From positions 1-64,000 of the forward strand of contig JAEWKH010000021.1 of assembly GCA_023386155.1 (NCBI GenBank): a DNA stretch of 64,000 bases. The letters are read 5' to 3'. The position numbers and the translations under genes are program-made. Under the pieces are notes generated by a model. The model had not been told where the DNA came from, did not search any database, and was given only the letters and a program-made list of their open reading frames with translations. This document shows, piece after piece, positions 11,250 through 22,660 of this stretch. Position 1 is the stretch's first letter; every line of letters starts with the position of its first letter. This stretch comes from Pseudomonadota bacterium (GTDB lineage Bacteria; Pseudomonadota; Alphaproteobacteria; Rhizobiales; Beijerinckiaceae).

Positions 11250-12119
11250 ATGACCCGCCGGATCGACCATCTCGTTGTTGCCGTCCAGGATCTCGATCAA
11301 GCCGGAAGGTTCTATCGGGACCTCGGCTTCCAGGTCGGCGCCCGCAACCGTCATCCCTGGGGCACCGAGAACCGGATCATCCAGTTCCCTGGCTCCTTCA
11401 TCGAACTGATCACGATCGGCGAGAAGGCAGCGATTGCCCCGCATCAAGCGAGCGCCTTCAGCTTCGGCGCTTTCGTCCAGGATTACCTCAGGGACCGGGA
11501 GGGCCTCGCCATGCTGGTTCTCGACAGCCGGGATGCCAGGGCGGATGCGGCGCTGTTCTCGGAGAGTGGCATCGGGTCGTTCGAGCCGTTCCACTTCGAA
11601 CGCAGCGGACGCCGCCCCGATGGCCGCGAGACGAAAGTGGCCTTCACCCTGGCCTTCGCCTCACCCGAGAACGCGCCCAAGGCCGGCTTCTTCGTCTGCC
11701 AGCATCACTTCCCGGAGAACTTCTGGAATCCGGAGTTCCAGCGCCACGACAACAAGGCGACCCAGATAGGGTCCGTGGCCCTGGCGGCTCCCGCTCCGGG
11801 GAGGCTCCGTTCCTTCCTGACTGCGTTTGCGGGCGTGCAACCCGCCAGCCCCGATGGGGAGGACCTGTCCTTCCGCCTGGGCGAAGGTCACATCGACGTC
11901 CTCACGCCCGATGACGCCGCCGAGATCTACGGCTCGGTCGAAGCAGAACTCGACCAGCCGTCATTCGTCGCCTTTTCGGTCCGCGTCGAGGACATCCACG
12001 TCCAGGCAAAGCGGCTGGATTCGGCCGATATTCCCTATCAGCATATCGGCAGCCGGCTTATCGTGCCGGCAAGCGCCGCCTTCGGTGCCGCAATCGCCTT
12101 CGAGCCAACGCAATATTAA
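11250..12119 (+). CDS. VOC/glyoxalase-like family protein
   Basis: A 289-residue protein of the glyoxalase-like (VOC) fold. The N-terminal RRIDHLVVAVQDLDQAGRFY is the metal-site first strand and helix, and a second VOC-like module begins near residue 170. The ATG at 11250 has AGGAAA upstream. The family includes dioxygenases and isomerases, and the substrate cannot be deduced. It sits between pyrG and a small membrane protein, with no pathway context. Confidence 0.75.
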   Translation: MTRRIDHLVVAVQDLDQAGRFYRDLGFQVGARNRHPWGTENRIIQFPGSFIELITIGEKAAIAPHQASAFSFGAFVQDYLRDREGLAMLVLDSRDARADAALFSESGIGSFEPFHFERSGRRPDGRETKVAFTLAFASPENAPKAGFFVCQHHFPENFWNPEFQRHDNKATQIGSVALAAPAPGRLRSFLTAFAGVQPASPDGEDLSFRLGEGHIDVLTPDDAAEIYGSVEAELDQPSFVAFSVRVEDIHVQAKRLDSADIPYQHIGSRLIVPASAAFGAAIAFEPTQY

Positions 12120-12166
12120 CTATATCCCCATACGAAGTAGAATAATGAAACGTGTGGGGGGTTGAC

Positions 12167-12568
12167 GTGGCTTCATCTCTGGCGGGCTTGCCCGACTTCC
12201 TGATCTTCTTCGTCCTCGCAGTCGCCCTGGTCGGCCTCTATCTCGCGATCTACACGCTTGCGACCATGCACAACGAGTTCGCCTTGATTCGCGAGAACGT
12301 CATCTCGGCGGCAACGGCCCTCGGTTTCAGCCTTGTCGGCTTTGCCCTTCCACTGGCGAGCGCCATCGTCCATGCGCAGACGATCGTCGATTGCCTCGTC
12401 TGGGGCCTCGTCGCCCTCGCGGTGCAGATCATCGTCTACTGGCTGGTGCGGATCGTGATGCCGAACCTGTCGCAACGCATCGCCGGCGGCGAAATGGCGG
12501 CCGCCCTGTTTCTCGGGGCCTCGTCGCTCGCCGCGGGAATCATCAATGCGGCCGCAATGACGTTCTAA
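12167..12568 (+). CDS. DUF350-family inner-membrane protein
   Basis: About 133 residues with four hydrophobic segments. The FALPLASAIVHAQTIVDCLVWG-type core and the YTLATMHNEFALIREN stretch are typical of the DUF350/UPF0719 family. A GTG at 12167 preceded by a run of G residues is the preferred start; another GTG at 12152 is possible. Function is unknown; family members often lie near potassium or polyamine genes, but nothing of that kind is adjacent here. Confidence 0.7.
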   Translation: MASSLAGLPDFLIFFVLAVALVGLYLAIYTLATMHNEFALIRENVISAATALGFSLVGFALPLASAIVHAQTIVDCLVWGLVALAVQIIVYWLVRIVMPNLSQRIAGGEMAAALFLGASSLAAGIINAAAMTF

Positions 12569-12596
12569 AAACGCGGCGGAGCAGCGGGACCGATCT

Positions 12597-12866
12597 TTAC
12601 AGGTTCGCTTCGACCATGCGGGCGAGCTGAAGGGCCTCCGCGCGCAGGGCCGGGGGGACCAGCATCGGGTTCTTGTGCTTGATGGCATAGAGCATGGCGA
12701 TGCGCTCGATCGCCCTGAGATAGAGATCCGGAATCTCGTTCTCGCCCCATTCGAAGGATTGGTAATCGCGCAGGTTCAGCTCAATCTCATGAGCCATTCT
12801 GCTTTGCGTAAAGCCGAGCGCCGTCCTGAGCGCCACAAGCTCATGCATTTTGCCATTCTCGGACAT
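12597..12866 (-). CDS. Small Xre-like helix-turn-helix protein
   Basis: An 89-residue protein whose N-terminal half (LRTALGFTQSRMAHEI, then YQSFEWGENEIPD) resembles a Cro/C1-type helix-turn-helix. The ATG at 12866 follows GGAG by 5 bp. It converges on the DUF350 gene. Target unknown; no toxin partner is adjacent. Confidence 0.65.
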   Translation of the reverse strand: MSENGKMHELVALRTALGFTQSRMAHEIELNLRDYQSFEWGENEIPDLYLRAIERIAMLYAIKHKNPMLVPPALRAEALQLARMVEANL

Positions 12867-13144
12867 CAGAGCTCCCCCCACGCATCACTCATTGAGACCG
12901 GCCCGTTCCAGGGCCGACTACAGGTACATTTTCTCATGTTTCCCATGCAGTTAGCATCCTGTTTTGTAGCTTACCTAAAGTAAACAAATCTTTGGTTGGT
13001 GGCGATGGTCTTCGTGAGCTTTGGTAAAGGGGCTCAGGCGCTCCTTGCCCTCATCACCGTGAGCCGTTCGACGTCGCCTCGTGCAAAGCGAAGCCATGCA
13101 CGCAGGCGCTTTGCTTGCCGCCTGAGACAGGGTAGAGACGGCGC

Positions 13145-13993
13145 ATGACCGATACGAAACAGCAATCCGCAGTCGTCGAGGCCGGCTCCGTCCGCTTCGG
13201 CAATCATTTGCCGCTCAGCATCATCGCCGGGCCCTGTGCCATGGAAAGCCGCGATCACGCGCTCGAAATGGCGGCAGCGCTCAAGGAGATCGCCGGGAGG
13301 CTCGGCCTGGGTCTCGTCTACAAGTCGTCCTTCGACAAGGCGAACCGGACCTCCATCTCAAGCGCCCGCGGCATCGGGCTCGACAAGGCGCTTTCCATCT
13401 TCGCCGAGGTGAAGGAGAAATTCGGCCTGCCGGTGATCACGGACGTGCACGAGAACGACCAATGCGCTCCCGTGGGCGAGGTGGTCGACATTCTCCAGAT
13501 CCCGGCCTTCCTCTGCCGCCAGACGGATCTTCTCGTCGCCGCGGCCAGGACGGGCCGGGTGGTCAATGTGAAGAAGGGCCAGTTCCTGGCCCCCTGGGAC
13601 ATGGCGAACGTCGCCGCCAAGGTGACGGGCGCCGGCAATCCGAACGTGATGCTCACCGAGCGCGGCGCCTCCTTCGGCTACAATACGCTCGTCTCCGACA
13701 TGCGCTCCCTGCCGATCATGGCCGAGACGGGCGCTCCGGTGATCTTCGACGCCACCCATTCCGTGCAGCAGCCGGGAGGCAAGGGCACGACCTCGGGCGG
13801 CCAGCGCGAATACGTGCCTGTGCTCGCCCGGGCCGCTGTCGCGGTGGGCGTGGCCGGCGTCTTCATCGAGACGCACCAGGATCCGGACAAGGCGCCCTCG
13901 GATGGTCCCAACATGGTGCCGCTGAAGGAGCTGGAGGGACTTCTCGCGCAGCTGAAGGCGTTCGATGCCTTGGCTAAGGGCAGGGCGGTCTAG
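13145..13993 (+). CDS. kdsA: 3-deoxy-8-phosphooctulonate synthase (KDO-8-P synthase)
   Basis: Condenses PEP with arabinose 5-phosphate to make KDO-8-phosphate for the lipopolysaccharide core. The 282-residue protein has [10 protein letters not shown] near residue 25, [12 protein letters not shown], and [14 protein letters not shown]. The KANRTS motif and placement between pyrG and eno favour KdsA over the related DAHP synthase. Confidence 0.95.
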   Translation: MTDTKQQSAVVEAGSVRFGNHLPLSIIAGPCAMESRDHALEMAAALKEIAGRLGLGLVYKSSFDKANRTSISSARGIGLDKALSIFAEVKEKFGLPVITDVHENDQCAPVGEVVDILQIPAFLCRQTDLLVAAARTGRVVNVKKGQFLAPWDMANVAAKVTGAGNPNVMLTERGASFGYNTLVSDMRSLPIMAETGAPVIFDATHSVQQPGGKGTTSGGQREYVPVLARAAVAVGVAGVFIETHQDPDKAPSDGPNMVPLKELEGLLAQLKAFDALAKGRAV

Positions 13994-14104
13994 GCTGCTT
14001 CCATGCCTTCACGCAAGGGCAGGTCTGCGTTCCTGCGCCTCGTGTTCCGATGGGGCCGTGATAAGGAGCCTGTCTCTCATCGCGGCCTCGATCGTTAGAA
14101 CGCC

Positions 14105-15274
14105 ATGTCCTCTCGCAACCTGATCCTGATCCTCGCCACCAGCGGCTTTGCGAGCACCTTTTCGGGCCGCGCGGTCGAGCCGATGGTCGGGATCATCGCC
14201 AGGGACCTGAGCTCGACGCCTCAGACCATTGCGCTCCTGTCGGCCGCTTTCGCGCTGCCCTATGCCTTCGTCCAGCCGGTTCTGGGGCCGATCGGCGACG
14301 CGCTCGGCAAGGAGCGCGTCATGAAGGTGGCGCTGGCGCTTCTCTTCCTCGCCCTGGCCAGCTCCGTCTTCGCTCCCAATGCGGAAACGCTGTTCACGCT
14401 CCGCATCATCGCCGGCGCGGCCGCGGGAGGGGCGGTGCCGCTCTCCATCGCGCTGATCGGCGACCGGGTCGAGATGGCCAAGCGTCAGGTGGCGCTCAGC
14501 CGCTATCTCGTGGCGGTCATCATCGGCCAGTTGGCGGGATCGTCCTTCGCAGGGCTGCTGGCGGAGCTGATCGGCTGGCGTGGCGTGTTCACCGTCTCAA
14601 CCGTCATGGTAGCTCTTGCCTTGGCGGCTACCATCATCGGCTTCAGAGGGGCGTTGCCCGGCGGCAAGTTCGATCTGCAAAGCGCCCTCCTGCGTTATCG
14701 GGACATCCTCTCCAATCCGCGCGCTCTGTTTCTCTTCGGATCCGTCTTCGTCGAGGCCATCGCGCTGTTCGGCATTTTCCCCTATGTGGCGCCGCTGCTC
14801 GAGGAGAGGGGCGGGGGCGGGGCGGCAGAGGCCGGCTTCGCCATCGGCGGATTCGCGGTCGGCGGCCTGGTCTATTCGGTCCTCGTGACCTGGATGCTGA
14901 GGCGGCTCGGCATCGGCAGGATTCTCATGGGCGGTGGGTTCTTTGCCGGGACCGCGCTCCTCATTCTCGGGCTGGGCGGCGACTGGAAGCTCGATGCGCT
15001 TGCCCTGCTGCTCATGGGCCTCGGCTTCTACATGCTCCACAATACCTTCCAGGCCCAGGTGACGGAGGTGGCGCCGGGAGCGCGCGCCTCGGCGGTCGCG
15101 CTCCATGCCTTCTCGTTCTTCTGCGGCCAGGCGCTCGGCGTCGTCCTGATGGGGTTCGGCCTGCGCAATATCGGACTGGCCGGGGCGCTGGGGATTGCCG
15201 CCCTGATCATCGTGGGTGTCGGCCTGACCGCTTCCTTCGTCCTGACGAAGCCCGCCGTTCAGCGGGCCCGGTAG
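14105..15274 (+). CDS. Major facilitator superfamily transporter
   Basis: A 389-residue polytopic membrane protein with about 12 hydrophobic segments. The loop after helix 2 ([13 protein letters not shown]) is the MFS motif A region. The closest style is drug or sugar efflux MFS_1 proteins, and the substrate is unknown. Its 3' end overlaps the convergent queF by 16 bp. Confidence 0.8.
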   Translation: MSSRNLILILATSGFASTFSGRAVEPMVGIIARDLSSTPQTIALLSAAFALPYAFVQPVLGPIGDALGKERVMKVALALLFLALASSVFAPNAETLFTLRIIAGAAAGGAVPLSIALIGDRVEMAKRQVALSRYLVAVIIGQLAGSSFAGLLAELIGWRGVFTVSTVMVALALAATIIGFRGALPGGKFDLQSALLRYRDILSNPRALFLFGSVFVEAIALFGIFPYVAPLLEERGGGGAAEAGFAIGGFAVGGLVYSVLVTWMLRRLGIGRILMGGGFFAGTALLILGLGGDWKLDALALLLMGLGFYMLHNTFQAQVTEVAPGARASAVALHAFSFFCGQALGVVLMGFGLRNIGLAGALGIAALIIVGVGLTASFVLTKPAVQRAR

Positions 15275-15708
15275 GGCGCCACGCCCTGGTCGGGCAACCA
15301 CAGGTTCTTGGGCAGCTCGCCCGTCTGCCAGAACACGTCGATAGGGATGCCCCCGCGCGGGTACCAGTAGCCGCCGATCCGCAGGTAGCGGGGTTCCAGC
15401 AGTTCGGCGAGGCGCTTGCCGATGGCCACCGTGCAGTCCTCGTGGAAGGCGCCGTGGTTGCGGAAGCTGTGCATGTACAGCTTGAGCGACTTGGATTCGA
15501 CCAGCCACGGCCCCGGCGCGTAGTCGATCACCAGGATCGCGAAGTCCGGCTGGCCCGTCACCGGGCACAGCGAGGTGAATTCCGGCACGGTGAAGCGGGC
15601 CAGGTAATCGGTATCGGGATGCGGGTTCGGCACCCGGTCGAGCTGCGCGGTTTCCGGAGAATCGGGCAGGGCGGACGCCTGGCCGAGCTGAAGGGTGGTT
15701 TCCGTCAT
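15259..15708 (-). CDS. queF: NADPH-dependent 7-cyano-7-deazaguanine reductase QueF
   Basis: Reduces preQ0 to preQ1 in queuosine synthesis. The ATG at 15708 gives a 149-residue type I (unimodular) QueF. Key features are the nucleophile Cys48 in [13 protein letters not shown], the ESKSLKLY motif, and HEDC. The frame stays open further upstream, but that part has no family similarity and would overlap the eno promoter region. I see no preQ1 riboswitch upstream. Confidence 0.93.
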   Translation of the reverse strand: MTETTLQLGQASALPDSPETAQLDRVPNPHPDTDYLARFTVPEFTSLCPVTGQPDFAILVIDYAPGPWLVESKSLKLYMHSFRNHGAFHEDCTVAIGKRLAELLEPRYLRIGGYWYPRGGIPIDVFWQTGELPKNLWLPDQGVAPYRAR

Positions 15709-15791
15709 GAGAATTGACCTGGATTGAGTAGGGGGAAAGCTACCGCCGTCCTTGCTCACATGGTGATTTCGGTCAATAAGCCAATTCATGA

Positions 15792-17138
<1,347 letters not shown>

Positions 17139-17168
17139 GTCAAAGCCTTAATCCGTTCATTCTACGTC

Positions 17169-17191
17169 ATGGCCGGGCTCGTCCCGGCCAT
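17169..17191. repeat. Short palindrome, family B, copy 1 (eno terminator candidate)
   Basis: ATGGCCGGGCTC..CCCGGCCAT: a 9-bp GC-rich inverted repeat with a short loop. Near-identical copies at 22218-22240 and 24257-24283. Each lies just after a gene, so a terminator role is plausible. Confidence 0.75.
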
Positions 17192-17315
17192 ATCGATTCA
17201 TGGGCCTCTGTGGCGAATGGCAATTGGGATCAGGGTCACGAAACGGGCAACTGCGGGGAGGGAGCGGTCCTTGCTCTCAACCCCTCCTTAACCATGCCGG
17301 TGTAAGACTCGACGC

Positions 17316-17630
17316 ATGGTAATCCGCAGACGTGCACGACGCTTTCTGATTCCGCTGGTGCTCTACAGCATCTCGGCGGCTGTCGCCGCCTATTTCGTGC
17401 ATCATGCCCATAGCGGCGCACGGGGAATCGAGGCGCAGCAGAAATATGAGGCCCAGGTCGCCGAACTTTCTGCCGAGCTCGAGAGTTTGAAGACCGAGCG
17501 CTCCGATTGGGAGCGTCGCATCGCGCTGCTTCGGAGCGATCAGATCGACCGCGATCTGCTCGAGGAGCGCGCGCGTGTAATGTTAGGACGTGTGCACAAG
17601 AATGACCTTGTGATCATCACGGGACCATAA
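17316..17630 (+). CDS. ftsB: Septum formation initiator FtsB/DivIC
   Basis: A 104-residue bitopic protein: basic N-terminus, one transmembrane helix (residues about 10-28, FLIPLVLYSISAAV), then a coiled coil (QQKYEAQVAELSAELESLK) and a short C-terminal region. This is the FtsB architecture of the FtsQBL divisome complex. The place between eno and pdhA is standard in alphaproteobacteria. Confidence 0.9.
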   Translation: MVIRRRARRFLIPLVLYSISAAVAAYFVHHAHSGARGIEAQQKYEAQVAELSAELESLKTERSDWERRIALLRSDQIDRDLLEERARVMLGRVHKNDLVIITGP

Positions 17631-17802
17631 TTAACAATAACTTAAAAGTTCTTATTAACTGAATTCGAGTTAAGTTGAAATTAAGCAGTAATATCAGTGG
17701 TTTGCACATTTCATTGTGCGGCGCAAAACGGCTTTTGGCCTACTCGATTTCCGATTCCGACTGCGCTACAACTTTCGTCGAGGAAACCCTTCGGAGGACC
17801 CG

Positions 17803-18864
17803 ATGGCTGTTGCTGCCCGCAAGGCGGGCCGTGCCGGTGCAGGTACGGCTAACAAGACTATTTCCGGTAAAGGCTCCAACCGTGGAGCTGCTTCCAACAC
17901 CCCACAATTCGACAAGAACCAAGACCTGTCAGCTTATAACGATATGCTGCTGATCCGGCGCTTCGAGGAGAAGTCCGGCCAGATGTACGGCATGGGCCTC
18001 ATCGGCGGCTTCTGTCATCTCTATATCGGCCAGGAGGCTGTCGTCGTCGGCATGCAGATGGCAACGAAAGAGGGCGACCAGGTGATCACGGGCTACCGGG
18101 ATCACGGTCACATGCTGGCCTGCGGCATGGACGCGAAGGGCGTCATGGCCGAATTGACGGGACGCCGGGGCGGCCTGTCGAAGGGCAAGGGCGGCTCCAT
18201 GCACATGTTCTCCAAGGAGAAGCATTTCTACGGCGGCCATGGCATCGTCGGCGCGCAGGTGTCGCTCGGCACGGGCATCGCGTTCGCCAACCATTACCGC
18301 GAGAACGGCAATGTCTGCCTGACCTATTTCGGCGATGGCGCTGCCAACCAGGGCCAGGTCTACGAGAGCTTCAACATGGCGGCGCTGTGGAAGCTGCCGG
18401 TTGTCTACGTGATCGAGAACAACCGCTACGCGATGGGAACCGCCGTGAACCGCGCCTCGGCGCAGACGGACTTCTCGAAGCGCGGACTGTCCTTCGGCAT
18501 TCCGGGCGAGCAGGTGGACGGCATGGACGTCCGGGCTGTCTACGCGGCCGGCCAGCGCGCCATCGAGCATGCCCGATCCGGCAAGGGACCCTACATCCTC
18601 GAGATGCAGACCTACCGCTATCGCGGCCATTCCATGTCCGATCCGGCGAAGTACCGCACGAAGGACGAGGTCACGAGGATGCGCGAGGAGTACGACCCGA
18701 TCGAGCAGGTGCGCCGCCGTCTCCTGGAGAGCTGGAAGCTGTCGGAAGATGAGCTGAAGGCGATCGACAGCAAGGTGCGCGAGATCGTCAACGAGGCGGC
18801 CGAGTTCGCCACGCACGATCCCGAGCCCGATCCGTCCGAGCTCTACACGGATATCCTTCTCTAG
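17803..18864 (+). CDS. pdhA: Pyruvate dehydrogenase E1 alpha subunit
   Basis: Thiamine diphosphate-dependent decarboxylation of pyruvate, alpha chain. The ATG at 17803 has CGGAGG five bases before it, although the frame is open from 17716. The TPP motif GDGAANQGQ...IENN spans about residues 180-208, with KGKGGSMHMF and the phosphorylation-loop-like YRYRGHSMSDPAKYR. The 353 residues include an Ala/Gly/Lys-rich leader of about 35 residues. It works with the downstream pdhB and pdhC products. Confidence 0.96.
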   Translation: MAVAARKAGRAGAGTANKTISGKGSNRGAASNTPQFDKNQDLSAYNDMLLIRRFEEKSGQMYGMGLIGGFCHLYIGQEAVVVGMQMATKEGDQVITGYRDHGHMLACGMDAKGVMAELTGRRGGLSKGKGGSMHMFSKEKHFYGGHGIVGAQVSLGTGIAFANHYRENGNVCLTYFGDGAANQGQVYESFNMAALWKLPVVYVIENNRYAMGTAVNRASAQTDFSKRGLSFGIPGEQVDGMDVRAVYAAGQRAIEHARSGKGPYILEMQTYRYRGHSMSDPAKYRTKDEVTRMREEYDPIEQVRRRLLESWKLSEDELKAIDSKVREIVNEAAEFATHDPEPDPSELYTDILL

Positions 18865-18952
18865 AGCATGGGTCAGAAAAGTGGAAACCGGTTTTCTGAT
18901 AAACCCATGCTCCATCAAACAAATGGCTTCGATCATCTGATCGAAGCTTAGG
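18862..18952. repeat. Palindromic repeats between pdhA and pdhB
   Basis: A variant of family A: AGAGCATGGGTCAGAAAAGTGG pairs with CCGGTTTTCTGA...CCCATGCTC, and a second hairpin CTTCGATCAT..GATCGAAG follows. The first begins at the pdhA stop codon. It may attenuate readthrough into pdhB or protect mRNA ends. Confidence 0.65.
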
Positions 18953-19014
18953 CGACGCGTTGGCGTCGCCCTTTCCCAAATCTCGCCGCTGCGACAATCG
19001 AAACGAGTCTTTTA

Positions 19015-20466
19015 ATGGCGATCGATATTCTCATGCCTGCCCTTTCGCCCACCATGGAGCAGGGCAAACTGGCCAAGTGGCTGAAAAAAGAAGGCGATCA
19101 GGTCAAGCCTGGCGACGTGCTGGCCGAGATCGAGACCGACAAGGCGACCATGGAGGTCGAGGCGATTGACGAAGGCGTGCTCGCCAAGATCCTCGTCTCG
19201 GACGGCACCGACAATGTTGCCGTGAACACCCCCATCGCGATCCTCGCCGGCGAAGGCGAGGATGTTTCTGCCGCCGCTTCGTCGGCGAAGGCGCCAGCCG
19301 CTCCCAAGGCGGAAGCCCAGCCGGCTCCGACGCCGGACATGCAGAGCGAAGGGATGGCCGACCGGCCGTCGCCCGACTCGATCCCGGGTGCCGATTCAAA
19401 GCCGGTCGCGGAGCCTGCCACTCCCTACGTGATCCAGACCCGCACCGCGCACGATGCCATGGCGGAGATCCCGGAAGGCACCGAGATGGTCTCCATGACC
19501 GTCCGCGAGGCTCTCCGCGACGCCATGGCGGAGGAGATGCGCAAGGACGACAAGGTCTTCGTCATGGGCGAGGAAGTGGCCGAGTACCAAGGCGCCTACA
19601 AGGTCACGCAAGGCCTGCTGCAGGAATTCGGCGCCAAGCGCGTGATCGACACCCCGATCACCGAGCACGGCTTTGCCGGCGTCGGCGTCGGCGCGGCCTT
19701 CACGGGCCTGCGCCCCGTCGTCGAGTTCATGACCTTCAACTTCGCCATGCAGGCGATCGACCAGATCATCAACTCTGCGGCCAAGACCCTCTACATGTCC
19801 GGCGGCCAGCTCGGCGCGCCCATCGTGTTCCGCGGTCCCAACGGTGCTGCCGCCCGCGTCGGCGCGCAGCACAGCCAGGACTTCGCAGCCTGGTACTCGC
19901 AGATCCCCGGCCTCAAGGTCGTCTCGCCCTATACGGCGTCCGACGCGAAGGGCCTTCTGAAGAGCGCCATCCGCGACCCGAACCCGGTGATCTTCCTGGA
20001 GAACGAGATCCTCTACGGTCAGTCCTTCCCGGTGCCGAAGCTCGATGACTTCACGGTTCCGATCGGCAAGGCGCGCATTCATCGCCAGGGCAAGGACGTC
20101 ACCATCGTGTCCTTCTCCATCGGCATGACCTACGCGCTCAAGGCGGCCGAGGAACTGGCGAAGGAGGGCATCGAGGCCGAGGTCATCGACCTGCGCACGA
20201 TCCGCCCGATGGATACCGACACCATCGTCGCCTCGGTCATGAAGACCGGCCGCTGCGTCACGGTGGAAGAGGGCTATCCGCAATCGGGAGTCGGCGCCGA
20301 GATCGCCATGCGCATCATGGAGAACGCGTTCGACTATCTCGACGCCCCCGTGATCCGCGTCACCGGCAAGGACGTGCCGATGCCGTATGCGGCCAATCTC
20401 GAGAAGCTGGCGCTTCCGTCGGTGGCCGAAGTGGTGCAGGCGGCGAAGACCGTTTGCTACAGGTGA
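19015..20466 (+). CDS. pdhB: Pyruvate dehydrogenase E1 beta subunit with N-terminal lipoyl domain
   Basis: A 483-residue fusion. Residues 1-80 form a lipoyl domain with the acceptor Lys43 in [11 protein letters not shown]; an Ala/Pro linker follows to about residue 150; the rest is the E1 beta transketolase-like domain ([44 protein letters not shown] segment, [10 protein letters not shown]). Lipoylated E1 beta is a known feature of alphaproteobacterial PDH. The lipoyl domain is about 80% identical to that of the downstream pdhC, pointing to duplication. Confidence 0.96.
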   Translation: MAIDILMPALSPTMEQGKLAKWLKKEGDQVKPGDVLAEIETDKATMEVEAIDEGVLAKILVSDGTDNVAVNTPIAILAGEGEDVSAAASSAKAPAAPKAEAQPAPTPDMQSEGMADRPSPDSIPGADSKPVAEPATPYVIQTRTAHDAMAEIPEGTEMVSMTVREALRDAMAEEMRKDDKVFVMGEEVAEYQGAYKVTQGLLQEFGAKRVIDTPITEHGFAGVGVGAAFTGLRPVVEFMTFNFAMQAIDQIINSAAKTLYMSGGQLGAPIVFRGPNGAAARVGAQHSQDFAAWYSQIPGLKVVSPYTASDAKGLLKSAIRDPNPVIFLENEILYGQSFPVPKLDDFTVPIGKARIHRQGKDVTIVSFSIGMTYALKAAEELAKEGIEAEVIDLRTIRPMDTDTIVASVMKTGRCVTVEEGYPQSGVGAEIAMRIMENAFDYLDAPVIRVTGKDVPMPYAANLEKLALPSVAEVVQAAKTVCYR

Positions 20467-20470
20467 CATC

Positions 20471-20767
20471 ATGACCGAACGGAAATTCGAAGCCCTCAAC
20501 GTTCCGCCTGATGCCCTCGAAAAGGGGGGCGTCGAGATCCTGAGGGCTTCGGTGGTCGATGGGGCGGTCAGCATCGCGCTGCGCCGCGCCTTCGACGATC
20601 CGTTCACCTGGGGCGTGCTCCTGGTGGACCTCGCCCGTCACGCCGCGCGCGTCTATGCCATGGAAACGGAGCTCTCCGAGGAGGAGGCTCTTGCCGAGAT
20701 CACGGCTGGCATCCAGGCCGAGCTGGACGATCCGTCGGATCCCGGCTCGACGCAGGCCATCAACTGA
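20471..20767 (+). CDS. DUF5076 family protein in the pdh operon
   Basis: A 98-residue soluble protein starting 4 bp after pdhB (ATG at 20471) and ending 29 bp before pdhC. It matches in size and position the DUF5076 proteins found inside alphaproteobacterial pdh operons. Function unknown; location suggests a role with the PDH complex. Confidence 0.75.
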   Translation: MTERKFEALNVPPDALEKGGVEILRASVVDGAVSIALRRAFDDPFTWGVLLVDLARHAARVYAMETELSEEEALAEITAGIQAELDDPSDPGSTQAIN

Positions 20768-20796
20768 ACCTTTCCAGATCAGGATCCATCAACGCC

Positions 20797-22209
20797 ATGC
20801 CCATCAATATCCTGATGCCCGCCCTGTCTCCCACCATGGAAAAGGGCAACCTTGCCAAGTGGCTGAAGAAGGAAGGCGACACGGTGAAGTCCGGCGACGT
20901 CATCGCCGAGATCGAGACCGACAAGGCCACCATGGAAGTGGAAGCCGTCGATGAAGGCATTCTCGCCAAGATCGTCGTTCCCGAAGGCACCGCCGACGTG
21001 CCGGTCAACCAGCTCATCGCGCTGATCGCAGGCGAGGGCGAGGATCCGAAGAGCATCACGGCCCCGACCGGCGGTGCGGCCGCTCCGAAGGCTGAGGCCG
21101 CGCCGGCGCCAGCTGCTCCCGCCGCCGCATCCCAGCCGCAGGCCAATACCGTTCAGGGCGATGCTTCGGCCCACATGTCCCATGCGCGGGTGGACCAGGC
21201 TCCGGCCGGTCCTGCTCAGGCGGCGAAGCCCAACGGGGCAGGGCAGGCGACGGGCAACCGCGTCTTCGCCTCGCCGCTCGCCAAGCGCATTGCGAAGGAA
21301 GCCGGCATCGACATCGCTTCGATCCAAGGTTCAGGGCCGCACGGCCGCATCGTCGAGAAGGACGTGCGTTCCGCTCTCCAGGGTGGCGGTGCAAAGCCGG
21401 CCGCCGCTCCCGCTGCCGCGGCTTCCGCTCCCGCCGCGAAGCCCGCAGCGCCGCAGCTCGCGCCCAGCATGGGCGCCGATCAGGTCAAGGCCATGTACGA
21501 GGCCGGATCTTACGAGGAAGTGCCCCTCGACGGCATGCGCAAGACCATCGCCAAGCGCCTCGTCGAGTCGAAGCAGACGGTGCCGCATTTCTACCTGTCG
21601 CTGGATTGCGAGCTCGACACGCTCATGGCGCTGCGCGAGCAGATCAACGCCGCTGCGGCCAAGGACAAGGATGGCAAGCCTTCTTACAAGCTCTCGGTCA
21701 ACGATTTCATCATCAAGGCTCTCGCCATCGCGCTCCAGCGCGTGCCCAACGCCAACGCGGTCTGGGCCGAGGATCGCATCCTGAAGATGAAGCATTCGGA
21801 TGTGGGCGTTGCCGTCGCCATCGAAGGAGGCCTGTTCACGCCAGTCGTGCGGAAAGCTGAAGCCAAGACGCTCACCGCTATCTCGGCCGAGGTGAAGGAC
21901 ATGGCGGGCCGCGCCCGCAACCGCCGCCTGAAGCCGGAAGAGTACACCGGCGGCTCCACGGCCGTGTCGAACCTCGGCATGTACGGCATCAAGGACTTCC
22001 AGGCCGTCATCAATCCGCCCCACGGCACGATCCTGGCGGTCGGCGCCGGCGAGCAGCGGGTAGTGGTGAAGAACGGCGCTCCGGCGGTCGTCCAGGCCAT
22101 GACCGTGACCCTCTCCTGCGACCACCGTGTCGTCGACGGGGCGCTCGGCGCGGAACTGCTGGCCGCCTTCAAGCAGCTCATCGAGAACCCGATGGGGATG
22201 CTGGTCTGA
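20797..22209 (+). CDS. pdhC: Pyruvate dehydrogenase E2 (dihydrolipoamide acetyltransferase)
   Basis: The 470-residue core enzyme of the PDH complex. One lipoyl domain (residues 1-80, Lys43 in [11 protein letters not shown]), an Ala/Pro-rich linker, a peripheral subunit-binding domain near 150-188 (FASPLAKRIAKEAGID, GPHGRIVEKDV), a second linker, and the catalytic acetyltransferase domain ending with SCDHRVVDGALGAELL, which carries the His and Asp of the active site. Confidence 0.96.
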   Translation: MPINILMPALSPTMEKGNLAKWLKKEGDTVKSGDVIAEIETDKATMEVEAVDEGILAKIVVPEGTADVPVNQLIALIAGEGEDPKSITAPTGGAAAPKAEAAPAPAAPAAASQPQANTVQGDASAHMSHARVDQAPAGPAQAAKPNGAGQATGNRVFASPLAKRIAKEAGIDIASIQGSGPHGRIVEKDVRSALQGGGAKPAAAPAAAASAPAAKPAAPQLAPSMGADQVKAMYEAGSYEEVPLDGMRKTIAKRLVESKQTVPHFYLSLDCELDTLMALREQINAAAAKDKDGKPSYKLSVNDFIIKALAIALQRVPNANAVWAEDRILKMKHSDVGVAVAIEGGLFTPVVRKAEAKTLTAISAEVKDMAGRARNRRLKPEEYTGGSTAVSNLGMYGIKDFQAVINPPHGTILAVGAGEQRVVVKNGAPAVVQAMTVTLSCDHRVVDGALGAELLAAFKQLIENPMGMLV

Positions 22210-22217
22210 TCGACCTC

Positions 22218-22240
22218 ATGGCCGGGCTTGTCCCGGCCAT
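22218..22240. repeat. Short palindrome, family B, copy 2
   Basis: ATGGCCGGGCTTGTCCCGGCCAT, a 9-bp inverted repeat around a 5-base loop, 9 bp after the pdhC stop. Likely a transcript 3' end or attenuator before the tautomerase gene. Confidence 0.7.
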
Positions 22241-22266
22241 TCATTATGGGCTGATAGGGAGGCTCC

Positions 22267-22656
22267 ATGCCGCTCATCCGCATCTCGCTCCGAAAGGGCA
22301 AACCCTCCGCCTATCGCAAGGCGCTGGCAGACGGGGTTTATCGCGCGCTCCGTGAGACCTTCAACGTTCCTGAGGACGACCTCTTCGTCGCCATCAGCGA
22401 GCATGAGGAAGACAACTTCTTCTACGGTGCGACCTATCTCGGCATCGAGCGAAGCGACGATCTCGTCATCATCCAGATCACGGTGAGCAACACGCGGTCC
22501 GTGGATCAGAAGAAGGCTCTCTTCAAACGGATTGCCGAGAATCTGGGGGCGGAGCCCGGCCTTCGTCCCGAGGACGTGTTCATCAACCTGATCGAAGTCG
22601 AGAAGGAAAACTGGTCCTTCGGTCACGGAATCGCGCAGTACGCGCAAGGGAATTAA
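22267..22656 (+). CDS. Tautomerase superfamily protein
   Basis: A 129-residue protein starting MPLIRISL, so Pro2 becomes the N-terminal catalytic proline after Met removal, as in the tautomerase superfamily. The length is that of the two-unit fused tautomerase type, and VFINLIEVEKENWSFGHG near the C-terminus is conserved in that group. It lies 4 bp before lpd, so it is probably cotranscribed. Substrate unknown. Confidence 0.8.
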   Translation: MPLIRISLRKGKPSAYRKALADGVYRALRETFNVPEDDLFVAISEHEEDNFFYGATYLGIERSDDLVIIQITVSNTRSVDQKKALFKRIAENLGAEPGLRPEDVFINLIEVEKENWSFGHGIAQYAQGN

Positions 22657-22660
22657 CACT

